From Burkholderiales bacterium (GTDB taxonomy: Bacteria; Pseudomonadota; Gammaproteobacteria; Burkholderiales; Nitrosomonadaceae), in NCBI GenBank assembly GCA_024235735.1, contig JACKLU010000001.1:124001-188000 (forward strand): a stretch of 64,000 nucleotides of DNA, read 5' to 3'. This document shows, one piece after another, positions 16,586-25,372 of this stretch; position 1 is the first letter of the stretch; each line of letters begins with the position of its first letter. The translations under genes and the position numbers were made by a program. Below the pieces are notes generated by a model. The model saw nothing but the letters and a program-made list of their open reading frames with translations, did no database searches and was not told where the DNA came from.

Positions 16586-16900
16586 ATGAAGTCAATACTA
16601 TCAACGAAACGCATTGAGATCGTCATCGACGCCGAGAAGCTTGATGAACTTATCGATCTGTTAATTGAAGCCGGCGCTAAAGGTTACACGGTTATCAGAA
16701 AAGTGGGCGGACTAGGCTCATACGGCACGCGCAATCCGGACGATGCGATATGGGATGAAGAAAATGCCCTTGTCACCTTAGCCTGTAAAGAAGATCAGGC
16801 AGTCAGGATTGTGCAAGGATTACGCCCCAGGCTAAAAAAATTTGGCGGAATTTGCCTGATTTCAGATTGCGAACGGCTGGAAGACGCTGTTGCTGCATAG
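16586..16900 (+). CDS. PII-like signalling protein (CPII/SbtB-type)
   Basis: A 104-residue protein with the ferredoxin-like PII fold pattern: KRIEIVIDAEKLDELIDLL, a T-loop-like region GGLGSYGTRNPDDAIW, and ALVTLACKEDQAVRIVQGL followed by FGGICLISDCERL. PII proteins bind ATP/ADP (and sometimes other ligands such as bicarbonate or cAMP) and control transporters or enzymes. The canonical uridylylated tyrosine context of GlnB/GlnK is absent. The sequence looks closer to carboxysome-associated or SbtB-like members. No amtB, carbonic anhydrase or bicarbonate transporter is adjacent, so its partner is unknown. Confidence 0.75.
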   Translation: MKSILSTKRIEIVIDAEKLDELIDLLIEAGAKGYTVIRKVGGLGSYGTRNPDDAIWDEENALVTLACKEDQAVRIVQGLRPRLKKFGGICLISDCERLEDAVAA

Positions 16901-16909
16901 TGATCATCA

Positions 16910-16937
16910 AAACTACCGGACAGCGCTCCGGTGGTTT
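16910..16937 (+). terminator. Likely terminator of the PII-like gene
   Basis: AAACTACCGGA (16910-16920) pairs with TCCGGTGGTTT (16927-16937) around a 6-nt loop, with one T-G wobble pair. It starts 9 bp after the stop. The U tract is short. Confidence 0.6.
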
Positions 16938-17361
16938 ATCCCGACAGGAATGCCGGATACCGCTATTCCTGCACAAACCCCGCATACACTGCTGACGAAC
17001 TGAATTCCCGCTGCAGACTCTGGTGCCAAAGCATACAAAAAATTGACTTCTTCGGTTTAGCAGACGTCACACAAACGGTTTAACGGAAATCGTGGATTTT
17101 CGGGTTCCGCAAAACCACAAAGTAGATAAATGAACTTTATCAGCGGTTTTTTCTATGCTGATCTGGTTCCATCTGTATGGAAATTGCCAATCAACAACCA
17201 AGGCATCCGGTTGTCAGTAAAACTACGTAACAAACCTGTAATAATCCATCGATATAATTTAACGTGAAAATTCCAGTGCATGCTTCAACTGGGAAAATTA
17301 ACTCAAATTTTCAAAGCAGCATGTAATCATAATTCCTTCAAAAGCGTTAATCCATTATCAC
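16938..17361. other. 424-bp intergenic region
   Basis: No convincing gene or repeat seen. It presumably holds the promoter of the pyruvate-kinase-like gene. I could not assign -35/-10 boxes with confidence. Confidence 0.4.
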
Positions 17362-17400
17362 TTGCTCCATAGTGCCCCAAACCAATTTGCAGTCTGCTCA

Positions 17401-19299
17401 ATGAATTTTGAAAACCCAATCAGTACCCGTCAGGCCTTTCGCCATCTGCATGCTGAAATCAAGCAGCTTGTTCATCACATACAGGCGCGGGGAGCAATGC
17501 GGTTCAAACCGCCAGCCTTAGCGGGTAAAACACCGGCATCCAGTAAAAGTATCGCTAACCTGGCGCATTATCTGGCGCTGCGCGAGCTTGATTTGCGGCC
17601 GTTACAGGAACAATTGTCCGAAGCCGGATTGTCTTCGTTGAGCAGTATTGAACCGCACGTTTTTGCAAGCCTGAAAAGTGTTCTGCACATGCTCAGCCGG
17701 GCGCTGGGCATCGCGACGGATATCAACAGCGATTGCCTTTTCCCGGATTTCCGGGAGAGCATTGAGACGCTCGAAAAGAATACCACTACGGTACTGGGCC
17801 AATCACATCATCAAAGAAGCACCCGTATCATGGTTACAATGCCTGTCGAAGCCGCCGACGATTATGCATTCGTTCACAATCTGATCCAGGAAGGCATGGA
17901 TATTGCCCGGATTAACTGTGCGCATGATGATACAGCCACCTGGCGACGGATGATCGACAATATTCGCCGGGCAGCCGCCGAGAATCAAGTGGCATGCCGT
18001 ATTATGATGGATCTTGCCGGGCATAAAATTCGCACCGGCCCGGTCACAGACGACGCACAGGCGCTCAATATTAAAATTAAAAAGCATGCACGTGGAAAAG
18101 CTTCCAGCACCATTGCATTCAAAATTATTTCCGACGAAAAGCGTGACGCTGTAATAGCCGCCGGTAAACCGGGCAAAACATTTCTTTTTCCGGCGCCCAA
18201 TGCGGTTTACACCAATCTCGCCGCCGGTGACCGGTTCAGCATCATCGACACGCGCGGCAAACAACGGTACATCACTATTGCTGCGCAAGCGGATAATCAA
18301 CCGGTCACCGGTTATTGCGACAAAACGATACATCTCGTAACAGGCCTGCAAGTTATCTGGCAACGGCGCGACAAGGCCGGTTATAGCGATCAGCATGCAT
18401 TCAAATTTGTCAATCTGAATCCGGTTATGCGCAAAATCCGCTTGTTTGCAGGCGACAACCTGTCTTTGCATAAGCAGCAAATCCCGGGTTATGTTGAGCA
18501 ATCAGTTTCAGATAGCGGATCAAACACGCATGCGCATATCAGTTGCTCCTCCGCCAGTATGATTGATCTGCTAGATTTGGGCGCGCGCGTCTGGATCGAT
18601 GACGGGAAAATCAGTGCTTATGTCAGCGAGAAAGCTGCGGATCATGTTGTTCTGCGCATTTCCAGAACCACGCCCAAAGGGTCTAAACTGAAGTCCGGCA
18701 TGGGACTCAATTTTCCGGAAACAACGTTGAATCTGCCGGCTTTAACCGAAAAGGATCAATCCGATCTCGATTTTATCTGCGAAAACGCCGACATGGTCGG
18801 ATTTTCCTTCGTCGAAACAGCCGATGGCCTGCATGCGCTAGCGAATGAACTGCTGAAACGGAATGCCTCCACCCTACCCATCATCGCAAAAATTGAAACC
18901 GCGCGCGCCGTAAAGAATCTGCCGGATATTCTTTCCGCCGGATTGTCCAGAAACCCCGTCGGCATTATGATTGCACGCGGCGATCTGGCCGTCGAGCTGG
19001 GCAACGTGCGCATGGCGGAAATTCAGGAAGAAATACTCTGGCTCTGCGAAGCCGCGCATGTGCCGGTGATCTGGGCTACGCAGGTACTGGAATCGATTGC
19101 CAAATATGGCGTGCGTTCCCGGCCTGAATTCACCGATGCCGCAATGAGCGCACGTGCGGAGTGCGTCATGCTGAACAAGGGGCCGTATATTGTCGATGCT
19201 GTGCGTTCCCTGAATGCCGTGCTCAAATGCATGCAACAGCACCAGCACAAAAAGCACGCGCTACTGCGGGCAATGCATTGGCAGGCGGGAAGCACTTAA
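17401..19299 (+). CDS. Pyruvate-kinase-like protein with long insertions
   Basis: About 632 residues from ATG 17401; an in-frame TTG at 17362 is an alternative, and neither has a good ribosome-binding site. Pyruvate kinase motifs are present: TRIMVTMPVEAAD, DIARINCAHDD (substrate/nucleotide loop), IMMDLAGHKIRTG (usual form DLQGPKIRT), the catalytic lysine in PIIAKIET, GIMIARGDLAVELG, and PVIWATQVLES. Differences from the textbook enzyme are an N-terminal extension of about 140 residues, an enlarged B domain, a proline-to-histidine change in the GPKIRT loop, and loss of the C-terminal allosteric domain (the protein ends soon after MLNKGPYIVDAV). It may be a pyruvate kinase or a related phosphotransferase. 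Confidence 0.8.
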   Translation: MNFENPISTRQAFRHLHAEIKQLVHHIQARGAMRFKPPALAGKTPASSKSIANLAHYLALRELDLRPLQEQLSEAGLSSLSSIEPHVFASLKSVLHMLSRALGIATDINSDCLFPDFRESIETLEKNTTTVLGQSHHQRSTRIMVTMPVEAADDYAFVHNLIQEGMDIARINCAHDDTATWRRMIDNIRRAAAENQVACRIMMDLAGHKIRTGPVTDDAQALNIKIKKHARGKASSTIAFKIISDEKRDAVIAAGKPGKTFLFPAPNAVYTNLAAGDRFSIIDTRGKQRYITIAAQADNQPVTGYCDKTIHLVTGLQVIWQRRDKAGYSDQHAFKFVNLNPVMRKIRLFAGDNLSLHKQQIPGYVEQSVSDSGSNTHAHISCSSASMIDLLDLGARVWIDDGKISAYVSEKAADHVVLRISRTTPKGSKLKSGMGLNFPETTLNLPALTEKDQSDLDFICENADMVGFSFVETADGLHALANELLKRNASTLPIIAKIETARAVKNLPDILSAGLSRNPVGIMIARGDLAVELGNVRMAEIQEEILWLCEAAHVPVIWATQVLESIAKYGVRSRPEFTDAAMSARAECVMLNKGPYIVDAVRSLNAVLKCMQQHQHKKHALLRAMHWQAGST

Positions 19300-19330
19300 A
19301 AAAGATTCAGCTCAGTCTTGTTGGAAAAAC

Positions 19331-19368
19331 AAAAACCCTCGTTCCATTGACCGAGGGGTTTGTTTTTT
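19331..19368. terminator. Bidirectional intrinsic terminator
   Basis: AAACCCTCG (19333-19341) pairs with CGAGGGGTTT (19352-19361) with one bulged base, followed on the plus strand by GTTTTTT. On the minus strand the A-rich left flank gives GTTTTTGTTTTT. It lies between the convergent pyruvate-kinase-like and phytase-like genes and can serve both. Confidence 0.85.
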
Positions 19369-19390
19369 GGGGAAACGCTACAACGAATTT

Positions 19391-21715
19391 TTAATTGTTA
19401 TCTCTGCCGTGATGATCGAAGCGGTGTCCTCGCCCCGAATCGGGTCTGAAAACACCTTTGATGCGTATCAGCTGAGTCTCGCCGTTGGAATCAGTCACAC
19501 CGTCATTGTCATTGGCAAACAACAGATCGCCAGATCGGGTAACCGCCAGACTTTCAATTTTTTCCAGCACCATGCCACCGGTTGCCTGAAGATCCGGCAG
19601 TAAATCACGCACCAGTGTTTTACTGAGTGTATCGAAGGATTCACCCTCGGGACGAAACACCACGTCGGAAACTGAAAACGCATAAACGCGTTTGATGCGC
19701 GCATCGGTATTACCTTGATTATCGCGTTCAATAACGGCAAAACGTCCCTGCCCCAGCGCTGTTATTTCCGACAAGCCCACCCAGCCGCCATTCGGAGACT
19801 CACGCACATCCAGTGGATAGTAAGCAAACGTCCATTCCCCGTGCGCACGATCATAACGGCCGATTCTCACTTTGCCGCCGTCATCGCTGTTATTCGGCGC
19901 AGGATCGTTTATCCAGGGACGCTGGAATGCCACATAAAGTACTTCACTGCCGCCCTCCATCATCGAGGCAACACCTTCGAATCCAAACCGGCGCTGTTTT
20001 GCGTTGACAGCATCCGGCAGGGTAATTGCTTCGATAATCGATCCATCGGATGCTACATGAACCAGCATATTGAGGCTGGTAACCGGCCTGCTGGGTTCAT
20101 CGACAGATCCCGCGCCTTCGGAAGCAATCCAGAAACTGCCATCGCCGATTGCGCTGACGGCAATGCCTTCGGCGTCCAGATTGACGGTCTGTCCGCTGTC
20201 TTTCAGCACGATTTCATCCACGATGACAGCGGGTTTTTTGCGGATATCCATGACGTAAATCCGGCTTTGCTGATAAAAACTGTCATGGATGCTGTAAAGT
20301 TTTTTGTCATCTTTGGGATGCAGTGCGAATCCCGACAAAGCGCCCCATGGAATGGGCGTACCATCCGCACGATAGTCAGCGATCACTGTCGGGTAGGCAG
20401 GCCGGCCTTTTTCCAGTCTGTAGAGGGTGATGACACTGCGATACAGATCATCACGGGAATCGTTCTCACTGGCTGAAACCAGCAGATTCCGCTTTGGGAT
20501 CGCCTTGACGCCTTCCGGTCCGATGCCTGCCGGCAGCGTTTGCAGCAATTTAGGCGTGTTATTTCTTCCCTTCAACTGATACACAAAAATAACGCTCGAC
20601 CGCTCAGACGCCACGAACAAAAAACGCGCGTCGTCAAATTCCGCAAATGCGATACTCTCGGGTTCGTTGCCTTTGTTTTTTGAACGGTCATCCGGATAAT
20701 GCCCCAGGCGCACAGCTTCATGTTCCAACGTATTGCCGGAAGAAAAAACAACGTTGCCCTGCGTATCAAATATGGTAAAACCGCGGCTGCCGCCAAACAG
20801 ATCGCCTTCATCCGCTGTAGCAAATAGTTCGCTGGAAATCCAGGTCACGCCGTCCGGTTCACGCGGAATGCTGGATAAACTACCGCTCAAGTCGATCAAC
20901 GCGGGGGTTTCTTCTTTTATGTCGACCTGATGCAGGTCAACCGCGCCAGCGGTAAAGTGATTGACAATACCGCCTGTCGCCAGATCGATCAGGACGATAT
21001 GATTATTTTCCTGCAACGTCACCACAGCGATATTGTGTTCATTGATCGCCACAAATTCCGGTTCGGCATCGTCCGGAAATACGCCGGCAATGCCATCCAG
21101 GCTAACGTTGCGGATTGACCAGTCCTCCGGCTTGCCTTTGAGGTCGATAATCTGCAATAAACCGGACGGCGGCTGCGGCGGTTCGCCGTTACCCAGATCT
21201 TCATTACGCTCATTTTCAATGACCACGGCGGCATACCGTTCATCCGGGCTGATCGCCACGGAATCGGGTTGTCCGGCCAGTGCATGCGTTGCAACAATGG
21301 CCTGCGACTGGATATCGACGACATGCAGGTGCCCGCTAGGTGCGACAAAATCGGGTGCCGTATTCACGGCAACCAGCGCAAAACGGCCGGCGACAGCTAC
21401 CGATGTCGGCTCGCCGCCGACATCAATAGCGCCGAGTGCTTTTGGCTGATCAGGTTTTTTGATATCGACGAATCCGAGTTTTTTTGTCTGGCTATCCGTA
21501 TAAACCAGTGTTTTGCCGTCTTTACTGGCGTCAATGATTTCCGCGACAGTCTCCAGATTGATATCGGTATTGAGATAAACGGGGAATGTCGCAATACGGT
21601 TAAAGACACGGTTATCGGCGTTAGCCGTAACAGGTAGCAGGCCGTAGACCGCCACTGCGATCGCTACACCGAACCCATGAAACAGAGTTAATGATAAATC
21701 CTTCTTTTTTTTCAT
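19391..21715 (-). CDS. Secreted phytase-like/esterase-like beta-propeller protein
   Basis: A 774-residue protein starting at ATG 21715 (MKKKKDLSLTLFHG), chosen because GGGAGG lies just upstream and a signal peptide follows (GVAIAVAVYGLLPVTANA, cleavage near residue 33). A longer frame upstream has no such signals. The N-terminal half is a beta-propeller with LVIVD/YVTN-like blades (AGQPDSVAISPDERYAAVV, GGEPTSVAVAGRFALVAV, NEPESIAFAEFDDARFLFVAS). The C-terminal ~350 residues match the esterase-like activity of phytase domain (GALSGFALHPKDDKKLYSI, NLDAEGIAVSAIGDGSFWIA). It is likely periplasmic or extracellular, possibly hydrolysing organic phosphate esters; the substrate is not shown. Confidence 0.8.
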   Translation of the reverse strand: MKKKKDLSLTLFHGFGVAIAVAVYGLLPVTANADNRVFNRIATFPVYLNTDINLETVAEIIDASKDGKTLVYTDSQTKKLGFVDIKKPDQPKALGAIDVGGEPTSVAVAGRFALVAVNTAPDFVAPSGHLHVVDIQSQAIVATHALAGQPDSVAISPDERYAAVVIENERNEDLGNGEPPQPPSGLLQIIDLKGKPEDWSIRNVSLDGIAGVFPDDAEPEFVAINEHNIAVVTLQENNHIVLIDLATGGIVNHFTAGAVDLHQVDIKEETPALIDLSGSLSSIPREPDGVTWISSELFATADEGDLFGGSRGFTIFDTQGNVVFSSGNTLEHEAVRLGHYPDDRSKNKGNEPESIAFAEFDDARFLFVASERSSVIFVYQLKGRNNTPKLLQTLPAGIGPEGVKAIPKRNLLVSASENDSRDDLYRSVITLYRLEKGRPAYPTVIADYRADGTPIPWGALSGFALHPKDDKKLYSIHDSFYQQSRIYVMDIRKKPAVIVDEIVLKDSGQTVNLDAEGIAVSAIGDGSFWIASEGAGSVDEPSRPVTSLNMLVHVASDGSIIEAITLPDAVNAKQRRFGFEGVASMMEGGSEVLYVAFQRPWINDPAPNNSDDGGKVRIGRYDRAHGEWTFAYYPLDVRESPNGGWVGLSEITALGQGRFAVIERDNQGNTDARIKRVYAFSVSDVVFRPEGESFDTLSKTLVRDLLPDLQATGGMVLEKIESLAVTRSGDLLFANDNDGVTDSNGETQLIRIKGVFRPDSGRGHRFDHHGRDNN

Positions 21716-21925
21716 TTGAGCCTCCCTGGCTTTGAATTGAACGTGCAGCCGCATGGTACCGATGGTTTGTGTCAGCTTAATGAACGTTCGATGAAACCAT
21801 TCGATTGATACGCTGGCAGATAATGTTGACTGGCCTAACCGTCTGGTAACCATTCAGCGCGCTTTGTCATTCCGAGCAACGCGAGGAATCTTGGATTTTG
21901 GGCGCATTAATAAACGCATAAGGAG

Positions 21926-21987
21926 GCCTGATTCAACTGAATTAACGCAGTATGTTGGTGAATAGCGGTCGTTCAGTTGAATCAGGC
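21926..21987. repeat. Perfect 16-bp inverted repeat
   Basis: GCCTGATTCAACTGAA (21926-21941) and its exact complement (21972-21987) flank a 30-nt loop. It lies between the phytase-like gene's upstream region and the stop of the acyltransferase gene, and could end the latter's transcript, though no T run follows on the minus strand. The adjacent stretch near 21868-21893 (CATTCCGAGCAACGCGAGGA) resembles common bacterial intergenic palindromic repeats. Confidence 0.6.
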
Positions 21988-22060
21988 ATGGCAATGAATA
22001 AATGCAGCTGTCTGGGAGGAAACCTGCTTGCATTTATCCAAAGAAATGATGAATCCCAAT

Positions 22061-23821
22061 TCAGGCGGAATTCAGATTCAAATCCGGCATGGCGTGGCTT
22101 TCAATATAACGCTGATATTTCTTTTCCTTGATTGCGCCGATATTCACTAAAATCAACGCATCCACGCAGTTCGAGAATTTCGGGTCAATATTGAATCCCA
22201 AAAACCGGCAGCCGCCAGGCTGGCACAATTCCACATACTGCTTATACAGCACGGGCACCTTCACGCCATAGTGTTCCAGGTTTTCTTTCAATAACGCATA
22301 AGCCTGCTTATATTCAGTTTCGCTTGACGTATTGCCATAGGATGAAAACGCATTAAGTTTGTCGAAATGAAACGGCGTCTTGGGTTCACAAAGCTTTTGG
22401 TCCATGCTGAACAGTGCGGTATAAAATTGCGCGATCAGTTTCTGCGCGGGGTCAGGCCAGGCGTTACTCATCGATACGGGGCCAAACAGATATTTCACTT
22501 CCGGATGCTGATGCAGATAAGCACCAATGCCATACCACAGGTAATCCAGGCTGCGCTTTCCCTGATACCGGGGTTGAATGAAACTGCGCCCCAACTCGAT
22601 GGCATGTTCAAGATAAGGCATGAGCGCCGGCTCGAATCGAAACAGGCTGTTGGTATACAGGCCTATTTCACCGTATTCACGCAGAATCTCACTAGCTTCG
22701 CCAATACGGTACGAACCGATGATTTCCAGTTCGTCCTCATCCCACAAAATCAGATGCCGGTAATAGCGATCGTAACTGTCGACATCCAACGCATTACCGG
22801 TGCCTTCCTGCACTTGCCGGAAAGACAGCTCGCGCAGTCGGCCGATCTCGCGCATCACGCTGGAGTTGGGCGTATAGTCGAACAGATAAATATGTTTGCC
22901 ATCCTGTGTTTTGCCGATCAGCTGCGAATCCTTGAGTTCCTTGCGGATTAATTTGGTTTTGGCCGGATGAACGATATTTTCCACCGGCTTGAACAATTCC
23001 TTATGCTTCTTTTTTCCCAACAGATAAACCTGCTTGCGCATCAGTCTGGCGATGGCTTTTTTCGGCATGTCCATAGCCGCTATGGAGGCCCAGGGGACCG
23101 GGTTGCCGATTCTGAAAACGATTTCATGGTCTTTGTGATTGAACATCTCATTCACCAGCATCATCGTGCCGAGCGGCTTGTAAATACTCGATAAACCGTA
23201 GAAAAGCGGCGAATTCTTACCGCCGATATACACCGGAAGAACAGGCGATTTTGTTTTTTTCGCCAATGCGAGAAATCCTGGTTTCCATTTACCGTCACGG
23301 ATTCCGGTCGGACGGATGCGGGATACCTCGCCGGTTGGAAACATAATCACTGCATGCTCCGCTTCCAGCGCCGCGATGATCTGGGTGATCTGGTCATAGG
23401 CGGTGGCCGCCGCTGTAGAGAAATTATCCACTGACAGAAACAGGCTTTTTAATGGATCAATGCAATTCAATACCGTCGTCGCGACAATTCTGACGTCGGT
23501 TCTGATTTCCGAAACCAGCTTCAGCAGCGCCAGTCCATCCAGCGATCCCAGCGGATGATTGGCGACAATCAATACGCGGCCTTGATCGGGTATGCGCGAT
23601 CTATCCTTGCTGGAAACTTGAAAGGTGAAATTAAAATGTTCCAGAACGGCATCGTTAAATTCCAGACCTTCCAGATGCCGGTGCTGTTCCATAAACCGGT
23701 TGATTTCGTCCTGATGCACCAGCTTTTTCAGAAAAGTGGAAGCCGTTTTCAACAGCGGTTTATCGCGTTGATCCTCCCCGGTCTGAAAATAATGATTCAA
23801 TAATGCATCGACATCGATCAT
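22061..23821 (-). CDS. Fused acyltransferase, OlsF-like (PlsC domain + acyl-ACP N-acyltransferase)
   Basis: A 586-residue two-domain protein. Residues ~70-270 are a PlsC-type O-acyltransferase with NHPLGSLDG at 88-96 (histidine and aspartate five residues apart, a variant of HX4D) and FPTGEVSR. Residues ~300-580 resemble OlsB/haemolysin-type N-acyltransferases (SSVMREIGRLRELSFR, SYRIGEASEILREYGEIGLY, ELGRSFIQPRYQGKRSLDYLWYGIGAYL). This architecture is that of OlsF, which makes phosphorus-free ornithine lipids alone; some fused homologues make other aminolipids. The start is ATG 23821 with GGAG upstream; an in-frame TTG at 23839 is weaker. Membrane-associated activity is expected. Confidence 0.8.
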   Translation of the reverse strand: MIDVDALLNHYFQTGEDQRDKPLLKTASTFLKKLVHQDEINRFMEQHRHLEGLEFNDAVLEHFNFTFQVSSKDRSRIPDQGRVLIVANHPLGSLDGLALLKLVSEIRTDVRIVATTVLNCIDPLKSLFLSVDNFSTAAATAYDQITQIIAALEAEHAVIMFPTGEVSRIRPTGIRDGKWKPGFLALAKKTKSPVLPVYIGGKNSPLFYGLSSIYKPLGTMMLVNEMFNHKDHEIVFRIGNPVPWASIAAMDMPKKAIARLMRKQVYLLGKKKHKELFKPVENIVHPAKTKLIRKELKDSQLIGKTQDGKHIYLFDYTPNSSVMREIGRLRELSFRQVQEGTGNALDVDSYDRYYRHLILWDEDELEIIGSYRIGEASEILREYGEIGLYTNSLFRFEPALMPYLEHAIELGRSFIQPRYQGKRSLDYLWYGIGAYLHQHPEVKYLFGPVSMSNAWPDPAQKLIAQFYTALFSMDQKLCEPKTPFHFDKLNAFSSYGNTSSETEYKQAYALLKENLEHYGVKVPVLYKQYVELCQPGGCRFLGFNIDPKFSNCVDALILVNIGAIKEKKYQRYIESHAMPDLNLNSA

Positions 23822-24292
23822 GGCGCTGTTCTCCGGCAAAGCGATTAATGGGCATCTCTAATGAGCGACACGATAAAGCAGTTATGTGACAGGAGAATGA
23901 CAGCTATACTGACATCTTCAGCAGACTGTTGACGCTTGAAAACGGTGCCTGATTCGGTTAAGGTCTGTATTGTCTGGCGTGAATAGGCCGCAAAGCCTAA
24001 CGAGTAAGGTTAGATTGTGATCGCGAAGCGAGCCACAATCTGAATCGTTTGTTGGACAAGCCCGGTGGGGCTGCCATGATCCTGCTTGTTATGGAAATAT
24101 CTCTCTGACCGGTGCGGCGCCATCGGGTTCTGTTCCGCGTCATACCCAAAATTTCACCGCTAAAAGTTGCCATTGCAGCAACCTGTTCCGCTCAACCTGC
24201 CATTCTTGATGCGTTTTCACCTGATTTCACCCTTTCGCAGGGCGAGTGCACCCCAGCCTGCCAAGTCCGGCAGGTTTGCGGTGTGTGTTGCG
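23822..24292. other. 471-bp intergenic region with a REP-like hairpin
   Basis: No convincing gene is seen. A strong hairpin spans 24012-24041: outer arms AGATTGTG/CACAATCT and inner arms TCGC/GCGA around GAA. A smaller CTGCC/GGCAG pair is near 24260-24273. The right part probably belongs to the end of the IS91-family element, whose terminus I could not place exactly. The acyltransferase promoter should lie near 23830-23950. Confidence 0.5.
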
Positions 24293-25372
24293 TTACGTGG
24301 CCATCTTCCTGTTTGACGCAAGAATCCGTAATCGGTGAGTGAATGTTTTGATGCGGGTACGGACAATCTTCATCACCCCGCCACAACATTTGCAGCGTAT
24401 CACCGGGCGTGGTTGCGGTGGGGGGAGCACGACACGTTTGATCAGTTGCACCAGTGGGATCAGTTTGCTGTTGGAATGCAGAAAGCCGAAGTTGCGGGCG
24501 CGGCGGTAACCTTTGGGCAGAATGTGTTGCAGGATCAGGCGCAGGAATGCCACGCCGCTGAGCGTGCGGGTTTCCATCTTGCGGGTTTCGCTGTTCTGGT
24601 AGCAGAACGTGACGTTGCCATCGCGGTTCGCAACGATATTCTTCTCGGGCAATACCCCGCGATACAAATACCGTCCCAGATATACCAATGCCTTCTGCCC
24701 CGAACCCGCCGCTTTGCAATCCACCACCCATTTTTCTGGATATTGCCTGGGCAGTTTTAATCCCGCCTGTTTGATGCCCGCCAGCATCTTGGCGCGGAAT
24801 ACTCTCGCCAGCGCCTTGTGGTTGAACAGGTAACCGCCTTTTTTGTTGCGCCACAGACGCCGTTTGTTGTCGAACGCGGCGGATGGCATCACCAGGTGCA
24901 CATGCGGGTGATAATCCAGTCGACGGTTGTGGGTGTGCAGCACCGTTACAGCACCCGTGGTGCCGCGCAGTTTTCTGTCATTCTGACTGAAGGTGTTGAC
25001 GGTCTCCCACGCGCTGCGGGTGATCAGGTCATACATCACGCGCTGATGCTGCCAGGCAAGCATACGGAATTGGGCGGGCAAGGTGAACGTTACCATGAAG
25101 TAATTGCCGGGAACCAGCTTTTGCGACTGCTGGTCTATCCAGCGTTGCGATTCATACGCCTGACAATGCGGGCAGTGGCGATGCCCACAGGAGTGCGGCA
25201 AATAGCTTTGTTCCGAGCAGTCATCACAGGCAAGTTCCATCCTGGGGCTCATGCTGCTGCGGCAAATTCGAAAGGCGTTCAATGCCGCCAATTGGCTGGG
25301 TAACAGGCGATGGCCATGTTGCGCGATAAGCTCGGCTGCATAGGTGTCAACAATGTGTGCCAGCCGGATCAT
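24293..25372 (-). CDS. IS91-family rolling-circle transposase
   Basis: A 359-residue HUH-type transposase. An N-terminal zinc-binding region has paired cysteines and histidines (CDDC, SCGHRHCPHCQ at about 49-70). The metal-binding HUH motif is HPHVHLV near 155-161. The tyrosine region is YLGRYLYRG near 231-239, the residues that would attack single-stranded DNA. A second cysteine pair, IRCKCCGG, is near the C-terminus. All parts look intact and the length is near the family's usual 350-400. The start overlaps the recombinase stop by 4 bp. Confidence 0.9.
   Translation of the reverse strand: MIRLAHIVDTYAAELIAQHGHRLLPSQLAALNAFRICRSSMSPRMELACDDCSEQSYLPHSCGHRHCPHCQAYESQRWIDQQSQKLVPGNYFMVTFTLPAQFRMLAWQHQRVMYDLITRSAWETVNTFSQNDRKLRGTTGAVTVLHTHNRRLDYHPHVHLVMPSAAFDNKRRLWRNKKGGYLFNHKALARVFRAKMLAGIKQAGLKLPRQYPEKWVVDCKAAGSGQKALVYLGRYLYRGVLPEKNIVANRDGNVTFCYQNSETRKMETRTLSGVAFLRLILQHILPKGYRRARNFGFLHSNSKLIPLVQLIKRVVLPPPQPRPVIRCKCCGGVMKIVRTRIKTFTHRLRILASNRKMAT

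Noticed and set aside
19715..20476. 253-codon plus-strand frame opposite the phytase-like gene
   Set aside because: Antisense shadow of a clearly coding propeller protein.
24192..24854. 220-codon frame overlapping the IS91 transposase
   Set aside because: Glutamine/proline-rich out-of-frame reading of the transposase, not a gene.
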